A stretch of 64,000 bases of DNA from assembly GCA_023105745.1 (NCBI GenBank), contig JALGQZ010000004.1, positions 71,747,757-71,811,756 on the forward strand. Direction: 5' to 3'. The notes beneath the pieces were generated by a model. The model saw only the letters and a program-made list of their open reading frames with translations, did not search any database and was not told where the DNA came from. The translations under genes and the position numbers were made by a program. The DNA comes from Austropuccinia psidii (lineage: Eukaryota; Basidiomycota; Pucciniomycetes; Pucciniales; Sphaerophragmiaceae). Below, piece by piece: positions 11,630-22,397 of the stretch; within the stretch, counting starts at the first letter, position 1; the number at the start of each line of letters is the position of its first letter.

Positions 11630-12374
11630 TGTAACAACCACTCATCAGAGGTAAGGGTATTCATTCACACACCCACGCAGACACCTCAAATCAGCAGATC
11701 CAGCACTTGTATCAGCATTCAATTTCAGCAATCTTCATTCTGAAACATGCATACAGCTTGGTACCTCAATACAGCCTGTCAATACCTGTACAGCTGGTTT
11801 CACCCAATACAGTTTCAATACACCGGTATGGAACTGTATGATCACTCAAATACACCACACCTCTTGTACAGGTTCTGTACAGCTGTACAGGACCTGTATT
11901 GGCCAGACTCAATTCAATCATCAAATATTCTCATGAAAATTCTTCCTGTGGATCAGGGCTGGTGATTCTCACATATACCAGCCCCTCTTTCTTCCCCCTG
12001 GGGACTTTTCCCCAGTTAATCAATTTAGTTTATTTATTATTTCATAATTATTCTTATCCTTATTTTGGGTATTATAATTATTTAATCTTAAGTTAGTCTT
12101 TGCATTTTTTCTCTTTGCCTGTACAGTATGAGTTGGGTGGCCATATCCTTATTAACCCTTCTCTTTCCATTCTGACAGGTTGAAACAGTGGACTTGGACT
12201 TGTTTGTGGTTGGCTCTTCTATTCTTTTACTCTTATCTTTGTTGCTGCTTTCTCTTATATTTATTCTTTAGCAATTCATCTTTAACACTCTTAAGTGTAT
12301 CTCTTTTTATCTTATCTTTGAGCCCTCCATAAGTGAGTGCCAGGCCCTCTTCACTTCGAAGAGCCCCTGTGACA
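11630..12374 (+). repeat. 5' LTR of element A
   Basis: 745 bases; shorter than the 760-base family norm by loss of CCCAGTTTACTGAGT near 12332, between GAGT direct repeats. Holds many TACAG/TGTAC motifs between about 11745 and 11905, a TATA-like CATATACC near 11971, and the AGTTAATcAATTTA segment at 12014-12027 (one base off the family form). Confidence 0.95.
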
Positions 12375-12857
12375 TTAAATTAATTAACTCATATTTGATT
12401 CTTTCTTTCATTCATTCATATTCATTTCCTCTCATTCATCAATTATGACCTTTTCATGATTTTATGATTTTCTATGAATTTTTCTCTCTCATCAATTTTC
12501 ATCTCATTCATTTCATTCTTATGAAAATTGATTCTTTTTCCTTTCTTAATCATTGCTGGCCATTTCATCACTTCATTTTATTTTTATCAATCAAATTTTT
12601 TCTGTGTTCTTATTCAGGTTTCATCTAGGAATTATTGATTGGTTTAATTGATTGGATTATTCATTGGGATTCATTTGGGTTATTGATTCAGGATTTATTG
12701 GATTTATTGACTTTGAACTCTCAAGATATTGATTTATCCTCAAGAATTGATTTTGATTATTGATTTGATTGGACTCATCAAGATATTGAATTTATTTCTG
12801 AATATTTTGAACTGATTGATTGATTCCTCAAGACTTGATTTCATATTGAAGACATTT
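12375..12857 (+). other. Leader of element A, first part
   Basis: Starts TTAAATTAATTAACTC directly after the LTR, with no tRNA-type TGG primer site. The remainder is AT-rich and full of ATTGATT and CCTCAAGA motifs, without an ORF. It stops at CATTT (12853-12857), the target site duplicated by element B, and resumes at 23158. Confidence 0.85.
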
Positions 12858-13617
12858 TGTAACAACCATCCATCAGGGGTAAGGGTATTCATTCATACAC
12901 CCACTCAAACACCTCAAATCAGCAAATCCAGTATCTGCATCAGCAGTCAGTTTCAGCAATCTTCATTCTGAAACATGCATACAGTTTGGTACATCAATAC
13001 AGCCTGTCAATACTTGTACAGGGTGGATTCACCCAATACAGTTTCAATACACCAGTATGAAACTGTATGATCACTCAAATACACCACACCTCTTGTACAG
13101 GTTCTGTACAGCTGTACAGGACCTGTATTGGCCAGACTCAATTCAACAATCAATTATTCTCATGAAAATTCTTCTCTGGATCAAGGCTGGTGATTCTCAC
13201 ATATACCAGCCCCTCTTTCTCCCCCCTGGGGACTTTTCCCCAGTTAATTAATTTAGTTTATTTATCATTTCATAATTATTCTTATCCTTATTTTGGGTAT
13301 TATAATTATTTAATTTTAAGTTAGTCTTTGCATTTCTCTCTTTGCCTGTACAGTATGAGTTGGGTGGCCATATCCTTATTAACCCTTCTCTTTTCATTCT
13401 GACAGGTTGAAACAGTGGACTTGGACTTGTTTGTGGTTGGCTCTTCTATTTCTTATTCTTATTTCTTTTGTTGCTGCTTTCTTATATTCATTCTTTTAGT
13501 AATTCATCTTTAACACTCTTAAGTGTATCTCATCTTATCCTATCCTTGAGCCCTCCATAAGTGAGTCCCAGTTTACTGAGTGCCAGGCCCTCTTCACTTC
13601 GAAGAGCCCCTGTGACA
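12858..13617 (+). repeat. 5' LTR of element B
   Basis: 760 bases, TGTAACAACC to CCTGTGACA. Contains the palindrome CTGTACAGCTGTACAG near 13106, a TATA-like CATATACC near 13200, a CTGGGGA/TCCCCAG hairpin, then AGTTAATTAATTTA at 13242-13255, complementary to the start of the leader. A small hairpin CTCTTC/GAAGAG lies close to the 3' end. Confidence 0.95.
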
Positions 13618-14368
13618 TTAAATTAATTATCTCATATTTGATTCTTTCTTTTCATTCATTTATATTCATTTCCTCTCATTCATCAATTATGACCTTTTCA
13701 TGATTTTATGATTTTTATGATTTTTTATGAATTTCCTCTCTCATCAATTTTCATCTCATTCTTTTCATTCTTATGAAAATTGATTCTTTTTCCTTTCTTA
13801 ATCATTGCTGACAATTTCATCACTTCATTTTATTTTTATCAAATCAAATTTTCTCTGTGCTTTATTCAGGTCTTATTCAGGAGTAATTGATTGGTTATTT
13901 GATTGGATTATTCATTGGGATTCATTGGTTGATTGGATTATTGATTCAGGACTTCATTTGGATTATTGATTGACTTTTGAACCCTCAAGAATTTATTTGA
14001 TTTATTGATTGATCCTCAAGAATTGATTTTGATTATTGATTTGATTTGACTCATCAAGATATTGAATTGATTCCTGAAGATTTTGAACTGATTGATTGAT
14101 TCCTCAAGACCTTGATTTCATATTGAAGACGCTGAATTATTGAATTATTGATTATTGATTTACTCAAGATTATTGATATTTGATTTGAATTGATTGTTGA
14201 TTGATTGAATTGAATTGATTGTTGATTGAATTTGATTCCTCAAGATTTGAATTGATTCCTCAAGATTTGAATTGATTCCTCAAGATTCATCAAGATTTTA
14301 TTGTGATTGATTTGGCCAAGCCTGATTATCCTTCTTAATACCATCAAGTTACTTTAATTCTTTTCATA
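13618..14368 (+). other. Leader of element B with putative self-primer site
   Basis: TTAAATTAATTA (13618-13629) abuts the LTR and pairs with the LTR segment at 13245-13255. The rest is untranslated, rich in ATTGATT and tandem GATTCCTCAAGATTTGAATT (about 14229-14290). No long ORF precedes the gag ATG. Confidence 0.8.
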
Positions 14369-15730
14369 ATGCCAGTCCAGCATAGCCCCCCAGCAAAGAA
14401 TACTAGATCCCAGAAAATTCCAGCTGTTCTCACTCCTACAGCAAGGGCTCCTCTTGACCGCACACCATCAGTTCATCAACTGAGTGCAAATTTGGACAGA
14501 GGACCACCAATGGAAGGAGCAGCACCCTCAAGAAGAGGTGGAATGAAATCTAGAAGATCAAGATCCTTTTCTGGACTTTTGGGTGGCTACCCTGGCATGT
14601 CTGAAGGTGCAAGAGCAAGATTAGGGGAAGTTGAAGATGAAGAGGGGGAAGAGTCTGTGGAAGAGGATGATTCTGGGGAAACTGAAGTGGCAGATGCCTT
14701 GGCAAATGCTCCAGAGGTGCCTCAGGGTTCTAATCTAGCCCTTTCTAGTCAACCTCTTGTCTCTCAAACTGATCCAAGTCTCCTCAAGATGATGGAGCAG
14801 ATGACTCAATTCATGGGACAACTCACTCAAGCAGTTGCCCCCAGGGACAATTCCAAAGCCCCTGCTTTCAAGACTCCATCCATGAAGGCACCTGATTCTT
14901 TTGATGGTACTCAAGCTCATAAGCTGAGAGGATTTATCCAATCCTGTCAACTAATTTTCCATAATGATCCAGCAAACTTCTTCTCTGACAGGAAGAAGGT
15001 TTTGTACTCAACTTCTTTTCTTACTGGTAGAGCTGGCAAATGGATTGAACCTTAACTCTCAAATATTTCCAATCAAGACCCTTCCTACCTCCTCAATTAT
15101 TGGCCATTGTTTGAATCTCAATTATTCACTCTGTTTGGTGACCCCAATGAAGTCAGGAAAGCTGAACAAGAGTTGGACAATTTGAGGATGAAGGAAAGTG
15201 GTCATGTTTCCTTGTACATAGCAGATTTCAGAAGCTTAATGTCAAGAATTGGAGATTGGGGGGAAAGAGCTTATATCCATGTTTACAGAAGAGGATTGGC
15301 ATCAAGATTATTGGATCAGTTGGCTTCTCACCCTGGAACCTTTGATACTCTTCAAGAACTTATGGATGTCACTCTAGAATTAGACACAAGATATCATGAG
15401 AGGCAAAAGGAAAAGGGTGGCAATCAAGAAAAGAAGCCTCCAGTCAGTGGATCCAATCAGTCTAGGCCTCCTCAAAACTCATTTCAAAAGAGGCCTCATC
15501 AGAAGAAGAATAAGAAGGGCAAGCAATTTCAATCTTCAAAGGACAAACCCCATGCTGCTCTCCTCAATAAGGACAATAAATTAATCGGTTCTGAAAAGGA
15601 GAGGAGGATTCAAGCAGGGTTGTGTACTTATTGTGGTGGCAAGCACCCAATTGAAAAATGTTTCAAGAGACCTCAGAACAAGCCTGGGTCATCATCAAAA
15701 GGCTTCCCTAGCAACCAGGGAAAAGCCTGA
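14369..15730 (+). pseudogene. gag: gag of element B, one nonsense codon
   Basis: ATG at 14369 starts a basic, disordered N-terminus (residues 1-80), then an acidic stretch with GEVEDEEGEESVEE, then a Retrotrans_gag-type capsid (about 180-370: KAPDSFDGTQAHKLRGFI, LFGDPNEVRKAEQEL, HVSLYIADFRSLMSRIGDW). A Lys-rich linker precedes a CX2CX3HX4C knuckle (CTYCGGKHPIEKC), one residue shorter than the retroviral CX2CX4HX4C. The frame is closed by TAA at 15053-15055 where copies A and C read TAC. It ends at TGA 15728-15730, six bases after a conserved GGGAAAA heptamer (15718-15724) that could carry ribosomes into pol. Confidence 0.9.
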
Positions 15731-18700
15731 GTGGGGATCATGATGTGTTCAATGGTTCTCACTTATTTCCTTCAAGAGCACAATTGTGCACTCTGAATAC
15801 TAGTGTCAAGAAATCTTTAAATTTTCTTATTTTCTCTTCTGTCTCTGATATTTTTTATAGTATTCTCATTGATTCTGGTGCTACAAGCTCTTTTATTGCA
15901 AAGAATTTTGTTCTCAAGTACTCATTGACTCTGTCAGAGCTCCCTGAAAAGATTCCTCTTTTCATTTTGGATTCTAATGAATCCCCTGCCTTGTTCATCA
16001 CCCATTATACCAAGTGGGTAGTTGACTTGCCTTCCTTCCCAAGCTTTGAATGGGATTTCTTTCTCATAGATTCACCCAAAGGAGAAGACCTGATATTGGT
16101 CTATGATTTCCTTTACCATTTCAATCCCATTATTGATTGGAAAAATGGATTGATCACCTATGATTCTAATCATAAGGATTCTAGTGGTATTATTCCTTCT
16201 ACTAGTAATGACTTAGCCACTGCTGTCAACAGTGTTGCTCTGGCTGGTGAACTTAAGACACCTTCCATCCCTTCTTCTGTCCATATACCTTCCATAATTC
16301 CCTCTCAGTCATTACTTCCATCAAGAGATGAAGTCTTCAAAGAGATAAAGGATGTTGGAGAAGATGTTGCCATATCTTCACTTCATCTCTTCCAAGGGGA
16401 TATGGACCTTCCTTCCTTATCTTTTCATGCATCCCTGGAGGAGCAGTGGGATGAGGAGGAAGAGCCAGAAGAAATTGAAACTGTGTTGAAGGTTGTTCCT
16501 CCTGCTTATCACCAATATTTGGATGTATTCTCCAAGGTGAAAGCAGAGAAACTTCCTCCACACCGCGCCTGTGATCACCATATTGAATTGGAGGGTCTTC
16601 TACCTCCAATTGGTGTTATCTACTCATTATCAAATCAAGAGTCAGAAACACTGCAGGCCTACATTTCAGAGAATGTAGAGAAAGGTTTCATTAGACCAAG
16701 CTCCTCTTCAACAGGAGCACCTGTCCTTTTTGTCAAGAAAAAGGATGGAGGTCTTCGTTTGTGTGTTGACTACTGCAAACTCAATGCTGTCACCAGGAAG
16801 AACAGATACCCTGTTCCTCCTATGAACCAGCTTCTTACCGTATTCAACGGTTCCACTATCTTCTCCAAGATAGATTTGTGTGGTGCATATAACCTTCTGA
16901 GAATCAAAGAGGGGGATGAGCACTTAACTGCCTTTAGAACCAAATATGGCAGTTATGAGTATTTGGTCATGCCATTTGGTTTGACCAATGCTCCTGCTTC
17001 TTTCCAAAATCTAGTAAATGATATCTTTGCAGATTTTTTGGATGTGTTTGTTGTGGTTTATCTAGATGATATTATGGTCTTTTCCAGTTCTGAGGAGGAA
17101 CATGGCAAACATGTGGCCTCTGTCCTCCAAAGACTGAGGGACAATAATCTGTTTGCCAAAGCCTCCAAGTGGGCTATGTTGTTTCAAGTGATGGCCTCAA
17201 GATGGATTCTTCAAAAGTTCAGCAAATCCTCAATTGGCCTCAGCCCAGAAACATCAAGGCTCTTCAATCTTTTCTTGGCTTTGCCAATTTTTATTGTCGC
17301 TTCATTAAAAATTATTCCAAAAAAATCACTTCTCTCACTTCCCTTCTCAAAAAAGATTCTCCCTTCATCTTCAATGAGGAAGCTCTTAGTCAGTTTCAAG
17401 CACTCAAAGAAGCTTTCACCTCTGCTCCTATCCTATCTCACTTTAATCCTTCTCTACCTACTATAGTAGAGACTGATGCTTCTGATTATGCATTGGGCGC
17501 CGTACTGAGTCAGGTGAATGACTCTGGAACGCATCCCATTGCATTTGATAGTCGCAAGCTCTTACCAGCTGAGCTCAACTATGAGATTCATGACAAGGAA
17601 CTCCTTGGCATAGTTTGGGCTCTCAAGTGCTGGAGAGCATTTCTTCTTTCTCTTTCCAATCCTTTTGAGGTCTTGACAGACCACTCTTCCTTGCAATATT
17701 TCATGTCTTCCAAAGTTCTTACTCGTCGTCAGGCCCGTTGGGCCGAATTTCTCTCAGAATTTCATTTCACTATCACTTACCGCCCAGGCAGGCTGGCCAC
17801 TTTACCAGATGCCTTATCACGTCGGGACGACGTGTACCCAGAGAGGGGGGTGGACTTCATCAGCAAGAATCCTCAGAATTTTCATCAAGTACTTAAGCAA
17901 GATGGAATTCAAGAGTCAAGATTCTTCTCAATCAAAGTGGAAATTTTCTCAGATTTAGTTGACAAGATTCAAGAAGAAGTATGGCAAGACAAAGACTATA
18001 AAGAAATACTCAAGCAACTAGCAAGAGGTTAATCAGTTCCAGATTATTCTCTTGAACCTCAAGCCAAGTTATTATTATTCAAAGATAGAGTGGTAATCCC
18101 AAGCAATGAAGAACTTCAACTCAATATTCTTCAAAAGCGTCATGACTCACCATTGGCTGGCCATCCTGGCCAGGAGAAGACCCTCAAGCTCATCAAGAGG
18201 GATTTTTATTGGGCTGGCATGAATCAATTTATCAAGGACTATGTGTCCTCATGTCAGCAATGTTCAAGAAACAAGAACATCCATCACAAGAAGTTTGGAT
18301 TACTCAAGCCTCTTTCAATTCCATCTGGTCCTTGGAATTCATTATCAATGGACTTTATCACTCAATTGCCACTGTCCAACAACTTTGATTCAATTTTAGT
18401 AGTTGTGGACAGATTCTCAAAAATGGCAATCTTCATTCCAGCTTATGGCACAATCACTGCTCTGGATTTAGCTCAAATATTCATTAGCCATGTATTTTCC
18501 AAGCATGGACTCCCAGTCAGTATTGTCAGTGATAGAGGATCCTTATTTGTTTCATCATTCTGGACTCAATTGTGTCAGCAGCTCAAGATATCAAGAGATC
18601 TTTCAACTGCCTTTCACCCTGAAACAGATGGACAGACAGAGAGGGTAAATCAGATACTAGAACAGTACCTTCGGATGTATGTCAGCTATCATCAAGATGA

Positions 18701-19415
18701 CTGGTACACCTGGCTCCCTCTGGCTGAATTTGCCTATAATAATGCAGAACATTCATCAACCAAGCAATCACCCTTTTTCACCATTTATGGAAGAAATCCC
18801 AGCTTTGACTCAATCCATATTTCTCAACACTCACCGGCTGGAAAGTTATCAACAAAACTCCAATCAGTACAGCAAGTTGTCAAAGAAGAATTAGAGTCAG
18901 CAATAAGGAGATTCAAGAAGTATGCAGATAGAAATAGGGCAATTCCACCTGATTTCCAACCTGGGGACAAAGTATGGCTAGCTTCCAAGAACATCAAGAC
19001 AACAAGACCCACCAAGAAATTATCAGAAAGATGGTTGGGACCCTTTGAAGTTCTTAAGAAGATTGGCAGCCATGCATATCACCTCAAGTTGCCTCAGCAA
19101 TGGAAGACAGTTCACCCTGTATTCCATGTGTCCTTATTAGAACCAGTCAAGCATCCAACTATCCCAAATCGTCATCAATTGCCGCCACCACCAGTTTTAG
19201 TGGAAGAGCAAGAAGAATGGGAAGTGGCTCAGGTTCTGGACTCAAAACTCAAAAGAGGTAATTTATGGTATCTTGTAGAGTGGAAAGGATTCAGTGAAGA
19301 CCCAGAAAGAACCACTTGGGAACCAGCTTCCAACCTTACCAACTCACCAGACCTTGTCAAGGATTTCCACTCATTGTATCCAGACAAGCCTGGTCCAAAT
19401 ACCTCAAGAGTTTGA
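15712..19415 (+). pseudogene. pol: pol of element B (PR-RT-RH-INT-chromodomain), broken
   Basis: The frame lies -1 relative to gag and is open from 15712, overlapping the gag end. Protease LIDSGATSSF is near 15870-15900. RT has [13 protein letters not shown] and the [12 protein letters not shown] box near 17055-17090. A deletion of about 38 bases relative to copy A near 17169 shifts the frame inside RT. RNase H ([15 protein letters not shown]) follows. TAA at 18030-18032 replaces a Glu codon seen in A and C. Integrase comes next, with [12 protein letters not shown] zinc module, [22 protein letters not shown] and [11 protein letters not shown], then GPF/Y ([20 protein letters not shown]) and a chromodomain ([20 protein letters not shown]) up to the TGA at 19413. 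Confidence 0.93.
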
Positions 19416-20100
19416 TTTTATGGTGCTTGGTGGGGAGAAGAAGTTATGAAAGTAAGTTCCTCTCCTGGCATGCACCTTTAAGGGGGTATTCTACCCATAT
19501 GTTGTTGTAAGCATCACCTTGGCCACTTTGTGAGCACTTGTCAATTCTTTGGACAGGTTCAGGAAGCATACAACATCAATACCCTCCATTTGGACCTTAT
19601 CAAGATATGGCCAAATATTTCCTTTCTTTCTTTATGTTTCATTTTCTTTCTTTATTATCATTTCATTTTATGCCAATCATCATAATTCAAGACATTCATT
19701 ACTTCAAGTCATTTACGGCAATTCATTTCAGTAGTCATTTATGGCAATTCATTTCAGAAGGCATTTATGGCAATTTATTTCAGTCTTATGGTGCTTGGTG
19801 GGGAGTGGAAGTTATGAAAGTAAGTTCCATCTCCTGGTATGCATCCCTGAGGGTTCTACTTCTTGTAAAACATCACCTTGGCCACTCTGTGAGCATCAAA
19901 TGCTTGGTTTTCATTTTTCAGACACTTCTTGGCCAGAATCAAGCAACTCACCACAAGAAGGACCAGCCATAAGGAATTTTTCTTTATTTCTTTCTTTACT
20001 CTCATTTTCTCTTATTATTTTTCTTTCTTTCTTTACTTGTATAATTTTCTTTCTTTTATTTCTTTAAAGCAGCAGCATCCCCTCCCCAAATCATGTATTG
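19416..20100 (+). repeat. Post-pol duplicated cassette with intron-like signals (element B)
   Basis: A block of about 110 bases starting TTATGGTGCTTGGTGGGGAG occurs at 19417 and again at 19786. Both copies carry GAAAGTAAGT (consensus 5' splice site). About 100 bases on come TTTGGACAG (19545-19553) and CATTTTTCAG (near 19920), good 3' splice sites. Between them sit three 26-base tandem repeats (19706-19731, 19732-19757, 19758-19783), each ending in ATTTCAG. The same arrangement is kept in A (28467-28980) and C (45650-46160). Confidence 0.75.
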
Positions 20101-20198
20101 GGAGGTTCCATTATCTTTTTTTTTATTTATTTTTTATTTTTTAGTATTTATAAGAGTGGGGATAGAAGCCAAACCAAACACAAAAAAGGAAAAGGAAA

Positions 20199-21439
20199 CT
20201 AGTTATCTCTACCCAAGTCATCAAAAGTTCTCTGGAAGTCATTTATCAACTCATCCTCATACCAGGCAAATTTTGCAGCCATTTCTTCAGAAGCAGTACC
20301 TGGAATCGTCCTGTCATTGGCATACATAATCACCTCTCTGCTATTTCTATCAACCCTCCTGAATAATCTGGCCACAGCATCTTGATTTTCACTAGCCGCG
20401 TTGGGATCTTCTCTGGTAACCCGGATAGGCCAACGTTCTCTTCTTTGAAAAACTTGAGCAGCAGGAAACGGCAAAGGAGACAATCCATCTCTTCTTCTGC
20501 TGGAGCTGGCCACAGGTTGGAGTTGACGGGAGGTGTTTATGGGTGAAGTTCTGGGCTGTTGAACTGGAGATGGTCTTACTGCTGGATTCAAGGCAGGCCT
20601 GGTGGTATGGGAAGTAGTTGGTGAAGGAGGAGGAAGGGTTGTAGGAATAGAAGCAAGCATTGGTTGGAAGTTTCTTGGAGTGCTGGGAATAATTTGGCTT
20701 TGGAATCTGGTGTTGGCAAGAGGTTGAGAAGAGGAATTTCTGGATGGATGGCCACTTGAATGAGGAATAACTTGAACTTCTTCACCATCCAACTCATCAC
20801 TTCCTTCAGCATCTGGATCTGATGGGGAATCAACAATTCTTCTTAGCTTCTTCACTACTTTCACCACTCCATCAGCGTTGGTTCTTGAAATTGGAATTTC
20901 TGAGCTGTAGTGGATGGGCCTACCACCAATTGGAATGGACCCTCCAACATTAGTCCATCTGGCCACATCCCTCTGCCTGGAACCAGTCACTATATCAAGA
21001 TATCAGCACCAATTCAATCAAAGTATGCAAATCACTCACATTGAGAAAATCCAGAAGTGGCATCAGGGGTAGGTTCCTCAAGAATGGGAAATTCCTGCCC
21101 ATAAGGCCCATCCTTCCTACTCCATAGGTGCCTCCTGACCTGGGACAAAGTTGATCCAGTACGGCGGCATGGCTTTTTCCCAATAAAGCAGAAATGGCAT
21201 TTTGACGATCGAGGATTGTAATGTTGGAAGCACTCCTTACCCCTGGCCACACACTCAGTACAGGCAGGATCAAGAACTTCAACTGCTCTGAACCCATCAT
21301 ATGTTTGGGAGGGGTCAAAATGGCCAGAAGACGCCATAGAAGGAGAAGACAATCGACTGAAGACGCCAGAACCATGAAGAATAGACGGTGGCGGTGCAGA
21401 AGGGGAAGATTCAGTGAGTTCAGTCAGTTTGGAACTCAT
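20199..21439 (-). CDS. Antisense spliced gene inside element B: Zn2Cys6-like protein, 396 aa
   Basis: Reverse-strand gene in two exons, 21439-21040 and 20989-20199, joined across a 50-base intron with GTGAGT donor and TAG acceptor; joining keeps the frame open over 397 codons. Residues 60-91 form C-X2-C-X6-C-X10-C-X2-C-X6-C, which fits the fungal Zn(II)2Cys6 cluster consensus. The second exon encodes a Ser/Pro-rich disordered region and an acidic C-terminal helix (KFAWYEDELINDFQRTFDDL). Probable role: DNA- or nucleic-acid-binding accessory protein of the element; this is inference. It lies between pol and the 3' LTR, convergent with pol. Copy C keeps the same exon lengths, intron and reading frame apart from one CGA-to-TGA change; copy A lacks the gene. 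No lesion is visible here in B. Confidence 0.8.
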
Positions 21440-22397
21440 AACTGAAGAATGTGCAAGAAGAAGATTCAAGACGTCAGAATCAATCCACTCCACATCAAGA
21501 AAAAGGAACTTTGACTCAAGGAAATGGGGCCATAACTCAATGATGCCCCACCTCAAAGCCTGTAGGGTGAAGTTTAACACCCCTTTGGGGCTGAACTCAA
21601 CACCCAGGGCCTCCCCTGCAACTTTGGGGGAGGCCAAGATCTTGATGGTCCTGGACCCCTTCAATGGGTCCAGGCCATATATGGTGAAATTTGGGAATGG
21701 GCCATTTCTGGGCCCCTTGGTCACCCTGGGTCCCCAGCAAATTTGGGCCCAGGGGCTCCATTTTGGTCCTGGGGGCCTCCAATAGCCCCCACGGACCGCG
21801 GACCGCGGACCGTAGGATCCCAGGGACTCAAAAGGGCCAAAAAAGGCCAAAAATCAATAAATCAAGGTTTTTCACCAGAGCACCCAAAAAGGCCTAAAAG
21901 GCCATAAAAAGCAGATTTCATCAAGATCGCTCAGGATGGAGGCCACAGCCCAAAACCCACTTGAAGGGCTGTCTGAGGCCAATTCCCTGGATAATGGGGA
22001 CAAGACCCCTTGGAGGAAAGTTGCATTCATTCATTGGATTAAGTCTGGGCCAATGAGTACAAGTCATATACTCATTGGGCCCCAATTTCTGAGCACAAGT
22101 GCTCAATGGCCTTTATTCTGGGATATATCCCAAGGCCACATCCCAAGACATGGCTGATTGAATCAAAAGGAAAAAGAATGGCATATTCTGGAAGGAATAC
22201 TCACTCAAGCTTGAAAAAAGGGGGAATCAATTGAATTTGGCAGGGAAGGAGGAATAAAGGATTTTCAGGATAATGGTCAAGAGGAAAGAAATTTAAAAAG
22301 AAAATTTTTTGAAAAAATGTGGGGATATTGAGATGCCACTCAACAGTGGCAGGGTATTATGGTGTTCAGGAGCCCACCAGTTTCAAGAGGGGGATAC
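21440..22397. other. Segment upstream of the antisense gene, with CGGACCG repeats, to the polypurine tract
   Basis: Likely promoter side of the antisense gene. It holds three head-to-tail CGGACCG heptamers (21792-21812), rare GC-rich text in an AT-rich element, and runs of GGGCC-rich sequence. The polypurine tract AAGAGGGGGA (22385-22394) adjoins the 3' LTR. Open frames here are low-complexity. Confidence 0.65.
21792..21812. promoter_or_regulatory. Triple CGGACCG heptamer, candidate Zn2Cys6 binding site
   Basis: Three adjacent CGG-A-CCG units, each an inverted CGG pair with one-base spacing, the geometry bound by some fungal Zn2Cys6 proteins. They lie about 355-375 bases upstream of the antisense start. 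Equivalent sites: 43755-43761, 43776-43782 and 43783-43789 in C, and 29600-29606 (plus a CGGACTG) in A. Function is inference. Confidence 0.45.

Noticed and set aside
13057..13251. Short open frames repeated in every LTR (60-65 codons)
   Set aside because: They lie in LTR sequence containing promoter-like signals and occur only because the LTR is repeated.
16337..16609. Antisense open frames of 60-90 codons inside gag and pol of A, B and C
   Set aside because: They shadow strongly constrained sense domains, have no intron or start context, and lack their own motifs, unlike the antisense gene at 20199-21439.
21440..21897. Open frames on both strands rich in Gly/Pro/Trp in the 3' region of element B
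   Set aside because: GC-skewed low-complexity text; the upstream extension of the antisense frame before ATG 21439 is likewise not needed, since the same ATG is kept in C.
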